A stretch of DNA of 64,000 bases from assembly GCF_000373565.1 (NCBI RefSeq), contig NZ_KB891797.1, forward strand, positions 1-64,000. The letters are read 5' to 3'. Numbering within the stretch: the first letter of the stretch is position 1; every line of letters starts with the position of its first letter. This DNA comes from Streptomyces sp. HmicA12. Lineage in GTDB: Bacteria; Actinomycetota; Actinomycetes; Streptomycetales; Streptomycetaceae. The translations under genes and the position numbers were made by a program. A model generated the notes under the pieces. That model had not been told where the DNA came from, made no database searches, and saw only the letters and a program-made list of their open reading frames with translations. Shown piece after piece: positions 50,849 through 58,636 of this stretch.

Positions 50849-50950
50849 GTGCTTGAGGCTTTCTTCTCCGCTCTGCTCGTTCTGGTCTGCGTCGGCGTCC
50901 TCGCCTTCGCCGGTCTGACCGTGAAGAAGCTGTACCAGGGCCAGCGCTGA
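50849..50950 (+). CDS. 33-residue single-TM membrane peptide
   Basis: A GTG-started frame coding for MLEAFFSALLVLVCVGVLAF then AGLTVKKLYQGQR: one TM helix and a basic C-terminus. The ribosome site GAGGAG lies 6 nt before the start, and the frame ends 25 nt before the next gene. Strong translation signals and a clean membrane-peptide composition make it a likely true gene. Function unknown. Confidence 0.75.
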   Translation: MLEAFFSALLVLVCVGVLAFAGLTVKKLYQGQR

Positions 50951-50975
50951 CCTACCCGACCTGATTGAGCACCCC

Positions 50976-51548
50976 ATGATCCAGATCCCGTCGGACCTGC
51001 ACCCCGACCTCGTTCCGCTCGCCTTCCTCCTGGGCAACTGGGCAGGCGCGGGCGTCACCGACTTCCCGGGCGCCGAGAAGGCCAACTTCGGCCAGGAGGT
51101 CTCCTTCACCCACGACGGGCGGGACTTCCTCGAGTACCACTCCCACACCTGGGTCCTCGACGCCGACGGCAACAAGGTCAAGCCGCTGGAGTCCGAGTCC
51201 GGCTTCTGGCGCGTCGGCAAGGACCGCAAGGTCGAGGTCGTCATGGTCCGCGACGACGGTGTCGTCGAGGTCTGGTACGGCGAGCTGGCCGACAAGAAGC
51301 CGCAGATCGACCTGGCGACGGACGCCGTCGCGCGCACCGCGGCCTCCGGGCCCTACAGCGGTGGCAAGCGCCTGTACGGCTACGTGAAGAGCGACCTGAT
51401 GTGGGTCGGCGAGAAGCAGACCCCCGAGGTTCCGCTGCGCCCCTACATGTCGGCCCAGCTCAAGAAGGTCGTCTCCCCGGAGGACGTCGCCGAGATGGCG
51501 CGCAACCTCCCGGACATGCCCGACGACGGCATCGCCTTCTTCAAGTAG
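50976..51548 (+). CDS. FABP/nitrobindin-like beta-barrel protein
   Basis: A 190-residue protein of the nitrobindin-like (THAP4 heme-binding, DUF1794) family, with the N-terminal motif LLGNWAGAG (G-x-W-x-G-x-G). In nitrobindins a C-terminal His binds heme. Here the corresponding stretch (LRPYMSAQLKK) has no His, so heme binding is doubtful and the protein may instead carry a hydrophobic ligand. It is 25 nt after the 33-residue membrane peptide and 36 nt before nur. Confidence 0.85.
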   Translation: MIQIPSDLHPDLVPLAFLLGNWAGAGVTDFPGAEKANFGQEVSFTHDGRDFLEYHSHTWVLDADGNKVKPLESESGFWRVGKDRKVEVVMVRDDGVVEVWYGELADKKPQIDLATDAVARTAASGPYSGGKRLYGYVKSDLMWVGEKQTPEVPLRPYMSAQLKKVVSPEDVAEMARNLPDMPDDGIAFFK

Positions 51549-51584
51549 TCATCGCTTTTTCCAAGTGGTCCTAGACTCGTGGGT

Positions 51585-52028
51585 GTGGTGAGCACCGACT
51601 GGAAGAGCGACCTGAGGCAGCGCGGCTACCGGCTGACGCCGCAGCGCCAGCTTGTCCTCGAAGCCGTCGACACCCTTGAGCACGCGACCCCCGACGACAT
51701 CCTGAGCGAAGTGCGCAGGACGGCGTCGGGGGTCAACATCTCCACCGTGTACCGGACCCTGGAGCTCCTGGAGGAGCTCGGGCTCGTCTCGCACGCGCAC
51801 CTCGGCCACGGGGCGCCCACGTACCACCTCGCCGACCGCCACCACCACATCCACATGGTGTGCCGCGACTGTACGAACGTCATCGAGGCCGACGTCGACG
51901 TCGCCAAGGAGTTCACGGCGAAGCTCCGCGCCGAGTTCGGCTTCGACACCGACCTCAAGCACTTCGCGATCTTCGGCCGGTGCGAGAACTGCGCGGCTTC
52001 TTCCTCCGGGGAACGGGCTCAGGAATAA
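51585..52028 (+). CDS. nur: Nickel-responsive Fur-family repressor Nur
   Basis: A 147-residue Fur-family regulator. Taking the GTG that gives MVSTDWKSD, His33, His70, His72, His86, His88, His90 and His126 all fall at the positions described for the two metal sites of S. coelicolor Nur; the CxxC pairs of other Fur proteins appear only as CRDC and CENC. Nur with nickel represses sodF (iron superoxide dismutase) and nickel uptake genes, none of which is in the window. A GTG two codons upstream is an alternative start. Confidence 0.92.
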   Translation: MVSTDWKSDLRQRGYRLTPQRQLVLEAVDTLEHATPDDILSEVRRTASGVNISTVYRTLELLEELGLVSHAHLGHGAPTYHLADRHHHIHMVCRDCTNVIEADVDVAKEFTAKLRAEFGFDTDLKHFAIFGRCENCAASSSGERAQE

Positions 52029-52062
52029 GCGGCTCCGGCCCGTCGTCGTAGTGTGTGTGAAC

Positions 52063-53043
52063 ATGCAGCGACTTTCACCGAGCAGCCCCCTGCTGACCCT
52101 GCCCGGCGCCGTCCCCGGCGAGGGCGTGGACGAAGGCGTCGCCGCGCACTACGGCGACCTGTTCCGCGAACAGCGTTCCCTCGCCGACGGGTCCGGCATC
52201 GTCGACCTCTCGCACCGCGGGGTGCTCACCGTCACCGGTGACGACCGGCTGAGCTGGCTGCACCTGCTGCTCACCCAGCACGTCAGCGACCTTCCGGCCG
52301 GCCGGGCCACGGAGGCGCTGATCCTGTCCGCCAACGGACACATCGAGCACGCGCTGTACCTCGTCGACGACGGCGCGACGACGTGGCTCCACGTCGAGCC
52401 CGGTACGCAGGAGGCGCTTCTCGCGTACCTGGAGTCCATGAAGTTCTTCTACCGGGTCGAGGCCGCGGACCGGACGGCCGAGTTCGCCGTCGTGCACCTG
52501 CCGGCCGGATCCATCGCGCCGGTGCCGGACGGGGTGGCGGTGCGCGAGACGGCGTACGGCCGTGACCTGTTCCTGCCGCGCGACACCCTGGAGTCGTACG
52601 CGGCCGCCAACGGCCCGGCGGTCGGCCTGCTCGCCTACGAGGCGCTGCGGGTCGAGCAGCACCGGCCGCGGCTCGGCTTCGAGACCGACCACCGCACCAT
52701 CCCGCACGAGCTCGGCTGGATCGGCACGGCGGTGCACCTGCAGAAGGGGTGCTACCGGGGCCAGGAGACCGTCGCCCGCGTCCAGAACCTGGGCAAGCCG
52801 CCGCGGCGCCTGGTCTTCCTGCACCTGGACGGCAGCGAGGTGCACCTGCCGCCGCAGGGCGCCGAGGTGCGGCTCGCGGCGGACGGCCCGGACGGCCGCA
52901 AGATCGGTTTCGTGACGACGTCCGTACGCCACCACGAGCTCGGCCCGATCGCCCTCGCCCTGGTCAAGCGGAACGTGCCGCTCGACGCACCGCTCATGGC
53001 CGAGGACACGGCGGCGGCGCAGGAAGTGGTCGTCGAGCCGTAG
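52063..53043 (+). CDS. ygfZ: YgfZ/GcvT-domain folate-binding protein
   Basis: A 326-residue protein of the GcvT-like YgfZ family. The signature K-G-C-Y-x-G-Q-E is present (QKGCYRGQETVARVQN) near residue 230. The N-terminal domain starts at VPGEGVDEGVAAHYGDLF. YgfZ uses tetrahydrofolate to support repair or assembly of iron-sulfur clusters. It lies 34 nt downstream of nur and could share its transcript. Start MQRLSPSS is preferred to a GTG four codons upstream. Confidence 0.9.
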   Translation: MQRLSPSSPLLTLPGAVPGEGVDEGVAAHYGDLFREQRSLADGSGIVDLSHRGVLTVTGDDRLSWLHLLLTQHVSDLPAGRATEALILSANGHIEHALYLVDDGATTWLHVEPGTQEALLAYLESMKFFYRVEAADRTAEFAVVHLPAGSIAPVPDGVAVRETAYGRDLFLPRDTLESYAAANGPAVGLLAYEALRVEQHRPRLGFETDHRTIPHELGWIGTAVHLQKGCYRGQETVARVQNLGKPPRRLVFLHLDGSEVHLPPQGAEVRLAADGPDGRKIGFVTTSVRHHELGPIALALVKRNVPLDAPLMAEDTAAAQEVVVEP

Positions 53044-53064
53044 CTCGCGTGCGCCCTGCGGGGC

Positions 53065-53490
53065 TCACATCTCCAGCAGGACCGTGAACGGGCCGTCGTT
53101 CGTCAGGGACACCCGCATCTGCGCCCCGAACCGGCCCGTCGCCACGGTCGCGCCGAGCGCCCGCAGCTGGGCCACGACCTCGTCGACCAGCGGCTCGGCG
53201 ACATCGCCGGGCGCGGCCGCGTTCCACGTGGGGCGGCGGCCCTTGCGGGCGTCGCCGTAGAGCGTGAACTGGCTGATGACGAGCAGCGGGGCGTCGATGT
53301 CACTGCACGACTTCTCGTCGGCGAGCATCCGCACCGACCAGAGTTTGCGGGCCAGTTGGGCCGCCTTCTCCCTGCTGTCCTCGTGCGTGACGCCGACGAG
53401 GACGCACAGGCCCTCGCCCTTGATCTCGCCCACCACTTCTTCGTCCACCACGACGCTCGCGCCGTCCACCCGCTGTACCACTGCTCGCAT
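53065..53490 (-). CDS. dtd: D-aminoacyl-tRNA deacylase
   Basis: A 141-residue DTD1-type enzyme. It starts [16 protein letters not shown] and has the catalytic motif [14 protein letters not shown] and the C-terminal cross-dimer motif [12 protein letters not shown] (Gly-Pro). It removes D-amino acids mischarged on tRNA, in the cytoplasm. It converges on the ygfZ-like gene with a 21-nt gap and is divergent from rsiG. Confidence 0.95.
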   Translation of the reverse strand: MRAVVQRVDGASVVVDEEVVGEIKGEGLCVLVGVTHEDSREKAAQLARKLWSVRMLADEKSCSDIDAPLLVISQFTLYGDARKGRRPTWNAAAPGDVAEPLVDEVVAQLRALGATVATGRFGAQMRVSLTNDGPFTVLLEM

Positions 53491-53654
53491 ACGGCCATCA
53501 TGCCGTGCCCGCCGTGGCGCGTTTCCGAACCCCCCATCCGGGGCCGATATGGGGCACTCGGTCACGAAGTGGCCACGGGGAGTGGCACCATGCTCACACG
53601 TGATGCGCCACGGGTGTATCGCGGCGGTCCGGTCGAGGGGACGGTAAGCAGACC

Positions 53655-54263
53655 ATGGATGCCCATGCCATGAGCCACACATCGAGTACGGGGCTGCCCG
53701 GGGAGCGCGTTCGCGTCTCGCTGACGCGGGTGGCCCGGCCGCCCGCCCAGCGCACCGACAGCCCCGAGCTGCCGCCCGCCCCCGCGCCCGACATCGCGGC
53801 CCTGCGCCTGCCCGAACTGCGCACGCAGCGCCGCGACGCCCAGCAGGACGAAGCCGATCTCAGTTACGTGCGGCGGCTGTTGCAGGGGCGGATCGACATC
53901 CTGCGGGCCGAGTTGGCCCGGCGCCGCGATCCGGAGTCCCCGGTCGTGGACCGGCTCTCGGAGATCCTGCGGGACCAGCCCACGCGCTACCGCTCGTCGG
54001 CCCGGCACGTCACGCTCGGCACTCCGCGCAGCGAGGAGTTCCGGCGGCTGGCCTCGGAGATGCTCTCCGAGGTCGAACTGTCGGATCTGGGGGCCCGCAC
54101 GGACGACGAGCTGCACGCGGCGATGGGGCGGCTCGTCCGGTACGAGCAGCAGGTCTCCCGGCGCCGCCAGGTCCTGCAGCGCGTCGCGGACGACTGCAGC
54201 GCGGAGATCGCGCGGCGGTACCGGGAGGGCGAGGCCCAGGTCGACGATCTGCTCGGGGGGTGA
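53655..54263 (+). CDS. rsiG: RsiG, c-di-GMP-dependent anti-sigma factor of WhiG
   Basis: A 202-residue helical protein. The RsiG signature E-x3-S-x2-R-x3-Q-x3-D appears twice and exactly: [16 protein letters not shown] near residue 66 and [16 protein letters not shown] near residue 163. These twin helices form the antiparallel coiled coil that binds a c-di-GMP dimer in S. venezuelae RsiG. The complex holds the sporulation sigma factor WhiG inactive, so falling c-di-GMP allows sporulation. WhiG is not encoded in this window. Confidence 0.94.
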   Translation: MDAHAMSHTSSTGLPGERVRVSLTRVARPPAQRTDSPELPPAPAPDIAALRLPELRTQRRDAQQDEADLSYVRRLLQGRIDILRAELARRRDPESPVVDRLSEILRDQPTRYRSSARHVTLGTPRSEEFRRLASEMLSEVELSDLGARTDDELHAAMGRLVRYEQQVSRRRQVLQRVADDCSAEIARRYREGEAQVDDLLGG

Positions 54264-54305
54264 GCTCGGCTCCGCCTCGGGGTGCGGGTCTCGTCGTGGC
54301 CGGGG

Positions 54306-54475
54306 TGCGCGGTTCCCCGCGCCCCTTTCGCCTGTACGTCTGCCCGGTTCCTGTTGCGTGGGCGGCCGCGGGCCGGTGGTCCTGCTTCGCGCGGTTCCCC
54401 GCGCCCCTGAAGGCGAGCTCCGCTCGCCCCAGGGGAAGCTGCGCGCAGCGCATGCTTCAGGGGCGCGGGGCTGTG
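54306..54475. repeat. Dispersed GC-rich repeats, copies E1 and E2
   Basis: The 313-nt gap between rsiG and the Eis-like gene is mostly repeat. E1 (54306-54330) has the core GCGCGGTTCCCCGCGCCCCT. E2 (54386-54475) is the long compound form: the core, a nested hairpin GGCGAGC-TCC-GCTCGCC, then CAGGGGAAGCTGCGCGCAGC and GCATGCTTCAGGGGCGCGGG. The last part is nearly identical to copy D at 42235-42275. No gene is seen here. Confidence 0.82.
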
Positions 54476-54576
54476 TCCATCAGCCGCTCGGCCGCCGGGC
54501 GCGAGAAGCCCCAGCGGCGCGCAGCCGGCGAACAATCCGCGGGACACCCCCAAGGGGGCCCGCCTAGCGTGGTCCC

Positions 54577-55842
54577 ATGAGCGACATCGACGTACGGCAC
54601 ATCACCGAGGACGAATTCCCCGCGTGGTGCCGCGCCCTGAACACCGGATTCCTGCGCCCCCCGACCGTCTCCGACGAGGACGTCGCCCGGCGCCGCCCGC
54701 ACTTCGACCTGACCCGGGTCCGCGCCGCCTTCGCCCCGACGGGGGAAGGGGCCGGCACCCGCCAGGTGGCGACGTTCCGTTCGTTCGCGCAGGAGTTGAG
54801 CCTGCCCGGCGGCGGCGTCGTCCCCGCCGACGCGATCTCGAACGTCACGGTCAGCCCCACCCACCGCCGCCGCGGCCTGCTCAACCGCATGATGGCCGCC
54901 GACCTCGCCGAGGCGAAGGAGCGCGGCGACGTGGCCGCCACCCTGAACGCCGCCGAGTACCCCATCTACGGGCGGTACGGCTTCGGGCCCGCGACCCACA
55001 CGATCCGCTGGGAGATCGACGTACCGCGGTCCGGCCTCGACGTGCGCCGGGCGGCGCCCGACGACGGCGGCCGGGTCGATCTCGCCGACGCCGAGGAGGT
55101 GCGCCGGGTCGGGCCCGCGCTGCACGACGGGGTGCGCGGGCGGATCGCGGGCGTGGTGTCGCGCGACGACTACTGGTGGCAGCTGAACACCGGACTGCTC
55201 CCGACCCCCGAGGAGCCGTGGCAGGAGCCCTTCCACGCCCTGTACCGCAATGACCGGGGCGAGGTGGAGGGGCTGGTGTCCTACCGGGTCGACGCCCGGT
55301 TCAACGACGCCGTGCAGCCGGTGTGCACCGCCCAGGTGCTGAACCTGTTCGGGCTCACCCCGGCCGCCGAGCGCGCCCTGTGGCACTACGTCTGCTCGGT
55401 CGACTGGGTCACGACCGTGAAGACGGGCCTGCGCGCGACCGACGACCTGCTCCCGGACTTCCTGCCCGATCCGCGCGCCGCCCACGTCGTGTCGCGGGCC
55501 GACTTCCTGTGGGTGCGGATCCTCGACGTCGTACGGGCCCTTGAGGCGCGGTCGTACGAGGCGAGCGGCGAGCTCGTCATCGAGGTGCACGACGCGGACG
55601 GGCTCGCCGGGGGACGGTTCTCGTTGGCGGCGGCGCCCGGCGGCGCGGTCTGCGCGCCGAGCGCCGCGGCTCCCCAACTCACCCTGGGTATCGGTGAACT
55701 GGGGGCGCTGTGGCTGGGCGGCGGCTCCGCGGTGCGCCTCGCCGCCCTGGGCCGGGTGGTGGAGGAAGAGGCGGGCGCCGCCGCCGTTGCCGACGCCCTG
55801 TTCCGTACGTCGCGGCGACCGTGGTGCCCCGACGTGTTCTGA
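54577..55842 (+). CDS. Eis-family GNAT N-acetyltransferase
   Basis: A 421-residue acetyltransferase with the tripartite Eis architecture. The N-terminal GNAT domain has its acetyl-CoA site at [21 protein letters not shown] second, degenerate GNAT domain follows, and the C-terminal SCP2-like domain includes [18 protein letters not shown] and ends with a carboxy-terminal Phe (RRPWCPDVF), as in Eis, whose free C-terminus takes part in catalysis. Eis enzymes acetylate amines of aminoglycosides or peptides. The natural substrate here is unknown. Confidence 0.88.
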   Translation: MSDIDVRHITEDEFPAWCRALNTGFLRPPTVSDEDVARRRPHFDLTRVRAAFAPTGEGAGTRQVATFRSFAQELSLPGGGVVPADAISNVTVSPTHRRRGLLNRMMAADLAEAKERGDVAATLNAAEYPIYGRYGFGPATHTIRWEIDVPRSGLDVRRAAPDDGGRVDLADAEEVRRVGPALHDGVRGRIAGVVSRDDYWWQLNTGLLPTPEEPWQEPFHALYRNDRGEVEGLVSYRVDARFNDAVQPVCTAQVLNLFGLTPAAERALWHYVCSVDWVTTVKTGLRATDDLLPDFLPDPRAAHVVSRADFLWVRILDVVRALEARSYEASGELVIEVHDADGLAGGRFSLAAAPGGAVCAPSAAAPQLTLGIGELGALWLGGGSAVRLAALGRVVEEEAGAAAVADALFRTSRRPWCPDVF

Positions 55843-55864
55843 ACTGTGCGGGTGGTCCGAGACC

Positions 55865-55903
55865 GACCGGGCTCCCGGCTCCCCTCCGGAAGGGAGCCCG
55901 GTC
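55865..55903. terminator. Bidirectional terminator between Eis-like gene and small membrane protein gene
   Basis: Perfect 12-bp arms GACCGGGCTCCC and GGGAGCCCGGTC with a 15-nt loop, between two convergent stop codons. Confidence 0.88.
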
Positions 55904-56087
55904 AGCCGCTCTGGGCGAGCAGCATCACGAGGACGACCGCTCCGATGCCGCTGATCACGGTGTTCTTGGCCTTCAGGCCGACCGAGAGCACGATGAAGGC
56001 GATGATCCCCATCGGCCCGTACTTCCACTGGATGAGCTGCTCGAATCCGATGGCCAGCGCGGCGACGAGAATGGCGAAGACCGGCAT
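55902..56087 (-). CDS. Small two-TM membrane protein of the dev locus, copy 1
   Basis: A 61-residue protein (MPVFAILVAALAIGFEQLIQ, then WKYGPMGIIAFIVLSVGL) with two or three hydrophobic helices. It shares with the 57268-57459 protein the pattern FEQL-V/I-QW-x-YGP-x-GI and the block VG-x-KA-K/R-N. Each copy lies divergent from a DevA-type GntR gene, so the pair is a duplicated module. The ribosome site is GGGGGTAGGAGC. Function unknown; it could be a membrane partner or target of the regulator. Confidence 0.85.
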   Translation of the reverse strand: MPVFAILVAALAIGFEQLIQWKYGPMGIIAFIVLSVGLKAKNTVISGIGAVVLVMLLAQSG

Positions 56088-56199
56088 GCTCCTACCCCCT
56101 TGGGTTGAGAGTGGTGACCAACTCGCCCGACCTTTCGGTGACGTAGACCAACCGGTGTGGTCGACGCCAACCCCCGAGGTTGTCCGACCATGTCGCTCA

Positions 56200-56289
56200 A
56201 GTTGGTCACCAACTCACTGACTCTTATCTCCGCTGAAGCGCGACTCATAACCACCTTTCTTTCAACTCCCCGAAGATGGCGGGAAGTTG
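56200..56289. promoter_or_regulatory. Operators upstream of devE-like gene
   Basis: Two elements lie in the divergent promoter region. The first is a perfect palindrome AGTTGGT-C-ACCAACT (56200-56214). The second is CAACTCCC-N10-GGGAAGTTG (56263-56289), ending 12 nt before the GTG start. The same two kinds of element recur before the devA-like gene, the first also before the third GntR gene. They are the probable binding sites of these GntR proteins. Confidence 0.75.
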
Positions 56290-56301
56290 TAGCGTTGGAA
56301 T

Positions 56302-57225
56302 GTGAGCGTGGAGCATGCCGCCGTCAATGGACGGCCAGGGCCGCAGCGGGCGCAGTGGACGTACCGCGAAGTGGCCGACGAGCTGCGTGCCCGGATCCGG
56401 TCCGGGCTTCTGCGTCCTGGCCAACGGATGCCTACGCAGGCTCAGTTGGCGGACGAATTCGGGGTGGAGCGATCCGCGGTGCGGCAGGCGCTGCGCATTC
56501 TGCAGGCCGAGCACCTGTTGGCCAACGTTTCCAAGGGCAGCCCGGCCACCGTCGCGGAGAACACCCAGCCGGCGTTCAACGGCCCCGGTGCGCCTCCGCA
56601 GCCGACGATGGTGGGGCTCGGACCGCGGATCGCGGCCGCCTTCGCCCAGCCCGACGTGGAGATCGACGCCCTGTGCCTGACGTCGGTGTCCCTCACCCTG
56701 GCGATGGGGGAACCGCTGCGGCACATCCACGCGGGCCGTATGAAACCGGCCAAGGTCCGGGTCCGGGTGCTGATGCCCAGCCGGGACATCGATCTCGCGT
56801 TCCCGGCGCCGGCCGCCGCACTGGAGGCCGCGGCGGGGGCGGCGGTGGGCGGCCGACTGCGGCGCAACTGGCTCGCGCAGCGCAACGCGCAGGGCCAGGT
56901 CCTCCGGCACAACCTGCTGGCCCTGCGCGCCACGCACGGCATCGACGTGCAGGTCGCGTTCCGGGCGCTGCCGTTCACGCCCCCGGTCAAGCTCTATCTG
57001 CTCAACAACACCGAGGCGCTGTTCGCGTACTACACGCTGAGCCTGCGGGGGACGCAGATCGACCACGAGCGGGTCGACGTGTACGACGCGGAGGGGGTGC
57101 AGCAGATGCTGTTCGCGTTCGACCAGAGAGCGGGACTGCGCGACACCACCTTCGTCGAGCAGTCCCACCTGTGGTTCAACAGCCTGTGGAACACGATCAG
57201 TTCGGACCTGACACTGGGTGCGTGA
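56302..57225 (+). CDS. devE: DevE-type GntR-family developmental regulator
   Basis: A 307-residue regulator. The GntR winged helix is at residues 16-80 (TYREVADELRARIRSGLLRP, then MPTQAQLADEFGVERSAVRQ). A large C-terminal domain follows (RNAQGQVLRHNLLALRATHG and LPFTPPVKLYLLNN), shared by the DevA group and unlike standard UTRA or FadR domains. It corresponds by position to the S. coelicolor devA paralogue devE. The GTG start lies 12 nt after an operator, with a TAGCGT element between, so the mRNA may be leaderless. Confidence 0.87.
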   Translation: MSVEHAAVNGRPGPQRAQWTYREVADELRARIRSGLLRPGQRMPTQAQLADEFGVERSAVRQALRILQAEHLLANVSKGSPATVAENTQPAFNGPGAPPQPTMVGLGPRIAAAFAQPDVEIDALCLTSVSLTLAMGEPLRHIHAGRMKPAKVRVRVLMPSRDIDLAFPAPAAALEAAAGAAVGGRLRRNWLAQRNAQGQVLRHNLLALRATHGIDVQVAFRALPFTPPVKLYLLNNTEALFAYYTLSLRGTQIDHERVDVYDAEGVQQMLFAFDQRAGLRDTTFVEQSHLWFNSLWNTISSDLTLGA

Positions 57226-57267
57226 AGCGGTGTCAGGTCCGGTTCCCAGGGGGATGATCAGTGATGA

Positions 57268-57459
57268 TCAGTGGAGCGCGGGGCCGGCCACCATGATCGC
57301 GAGCAGTACGCCGCCGATGGAGCTGCAGGTGGCGTTCCTGGCCTTCACGCCGATGGCCAGCAGGAGCAGTCCCGCTATGCCGGCCGGCCCGTAGTGCCAC
57401 TGGACGAGCTGCTCGAAGGTGATCACGAAGGCCGCGGAGAGGAGGCTCAGGAAGGGCAT
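57268..57459 (-). CDS. Small two-TM membrane protein of the dev locus, copy 2
   Basis: A 63-residue paralogue of the 55902-56087 protein: MPFLSLLSAAFVITFEQLVQ followed by WHYGPAGIAGLLLLAIGVKA. It has a strong ribosome site (GGAGGAAC). It is divergent from the devA-like gene, with about 200 nt of operator-rich DNA between. The frame stays open upstream but those codons overlap the operators, so the ATG at 57459 is used. Confidence 0.87.
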   Translation of the reverse strand: MPFLSLLSAAFVITFEQLVQWHYGPAGIAGLLLLAIGVKARNATCSSIGGVLLAIMVAGPALH

Positions 57460-57511
57460 GACGGTTCCTCCTTCATCGGCTTCGGGTGGTGCTTCGGGCG
57501 AGTGCCCTGTG

Positions 57512-57643
57512 TCAGTTGGTCTCCGTGCCCGCCAGCGAGTGCCACCTCGCACCAACTGACCGCCAACTACAAGATAGTTGTCCCCGCTTGGTCGTACGAG
57601 ATAAACAAGGTTCCAACAACTCCCGCCAAATCAAGGGAAGTTG
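57512..57643. promoter_or_regulatory. Operator cluster upstream of devA-like gene
   Basis: Three inverted repeats: TCAGTTGGT (57512-57520) with ACCAACTGA (57551-57559); CAACTA-N5-TAGTTG (57564-57580); and CAACTCCC-N10-GGGAAGTTG (57617-57643). The last has the same half-sites, the same spacing and the same 12-nt distance to the GTG as the element before devE. Confidence 0.78.
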
Positions 57644-57655
57644 TACCGTTTGGTT

Positions 57656-58636
57656 GTGACCCGGGAGAGCGTGGCAGACATGGCGGACATGGTGGAGACG
57701 GCCGGCGCGGCGGACGTGACACTGAACGGCAGCCGACGGAAGGGCGCGCCGGAGATCGCCGACGACCTGCGCCGACGCATCCGGTCGGGCGAGCTCAGGC
57801 CGGGTGAGCGGCTGCCCACCCAGGCGGCGCTCGCCGAGGAGTTCGGCGTGGAGCGCGGCACGATCCGCCAGGCGCTTCAACTCCTCGAAGCCGATGGTCT
57901 GTTGAGCAGCCGCAGCAAGGGCAGTCCGCCGCGCATCGCCACCGCGGGACCGGCCCGCGACGAGCCGCAGCCCACGATGGTCGCCCTCGCGCCCCGGCTG
58001 GTCGAGGCGTTCCACGCGCCGAAGGTGCGCATCGACGCGGTCTGCATGACCTCCGAGACCCTGATGATGGCCCTCGGCGAGCCGCTCCGCCTCATCCACG
58101 AGGGCCGGATGCGCCCGGGGAACATCGACGTCCGCATCCTGCTGCCCGGCCGCGACATCGACCTCGCCTTCCCGGTCCCGGTCCCGGCCCCGGACCACAC
58201 CGTCAGCTCCCACCGCACCCACCACACGGACCGCGGCGACGGCAGCGAGCGCACGGACCAGCAGGCGGTCCACCAGCGCTGGCTCGCCACGCGCAACGCG
58301 CAGGGCCAGGTTCTGCGCCACAACCTCCGCTCGCTGCGCTCCTCGCACGGCATCGACGTACAGGTGACCTTCAGGGCCCTGCCGTTCACGCCCCCGGTGA
58401 AGCTCTACCTCCTCAACGAGCAGGAGGCGCTCCTCTCGTACTACATGGTCACCAAGCGGGAGGAGGAGATCGACAGCGGCACCAAACTGGAGATGTACGC
58501 GGCCACCGGCACCCAGGCGCTGCTCTTCTCCTTCGAGAGGCGCGCGGGCCACCGCGACCGGGCGTTCGTGGAGGAGTCGCAGAAATGGTTCGACGCGCTC
58601 TGGGCAACCATCACCTCCGACCTGACACTCTCCTAG
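57656..58636 (+). CDS. devA: DevA-type GntR-family developmental regulator
   Basis: A 326-residue regulator. The winged helix is at about residues 22-90 (EIADDLRRRIRSGELRPGER then LPTQAALAEEFGVERGTIRQ). The DevA-type effector domain follows, with a hydrophilic insert rich in His and Asp (SSHRTHHTDRGDGSERTDQQ), RNAQGQVLRHNLRSLRSSHG and LPFTPPVKLYLLNE. In S. coelicolor devA is needed for normal aerial hyphae and sporulation. I chose GTG at 57656 because its position relative to the operator matches devE exactly. The stop shares one base with the devB start (TAGTG). Confidence 0.88.
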   Translation: MTRESVADMADMVETAGAADVTLNGSRRKGAPEIADDLRRRIRSGELRPGERLPTQAALAEEFGVERGTIRQALQLLEADGLLSSRSKGSPPRIATAGPARDEPQPTMVALAPRLVEAFHAPKVRIDAVCMTSETLMMALGEPLRLIHEGRMRPGNIDVRILLPGRDIDLAFPVPVPAPDHTVSSHRTHHTDRGDGSERTDQQAVHQRWLATRNAQGQVLRHNLRSLRSSHGIDVQVTFRALPFTPPVKLYLLNEQEALLSYYMVTKREEEIDSGTKLEMYAATGTQALLFSFERRAGHRDRAFVEESQKWFDALWATITSDLTLS

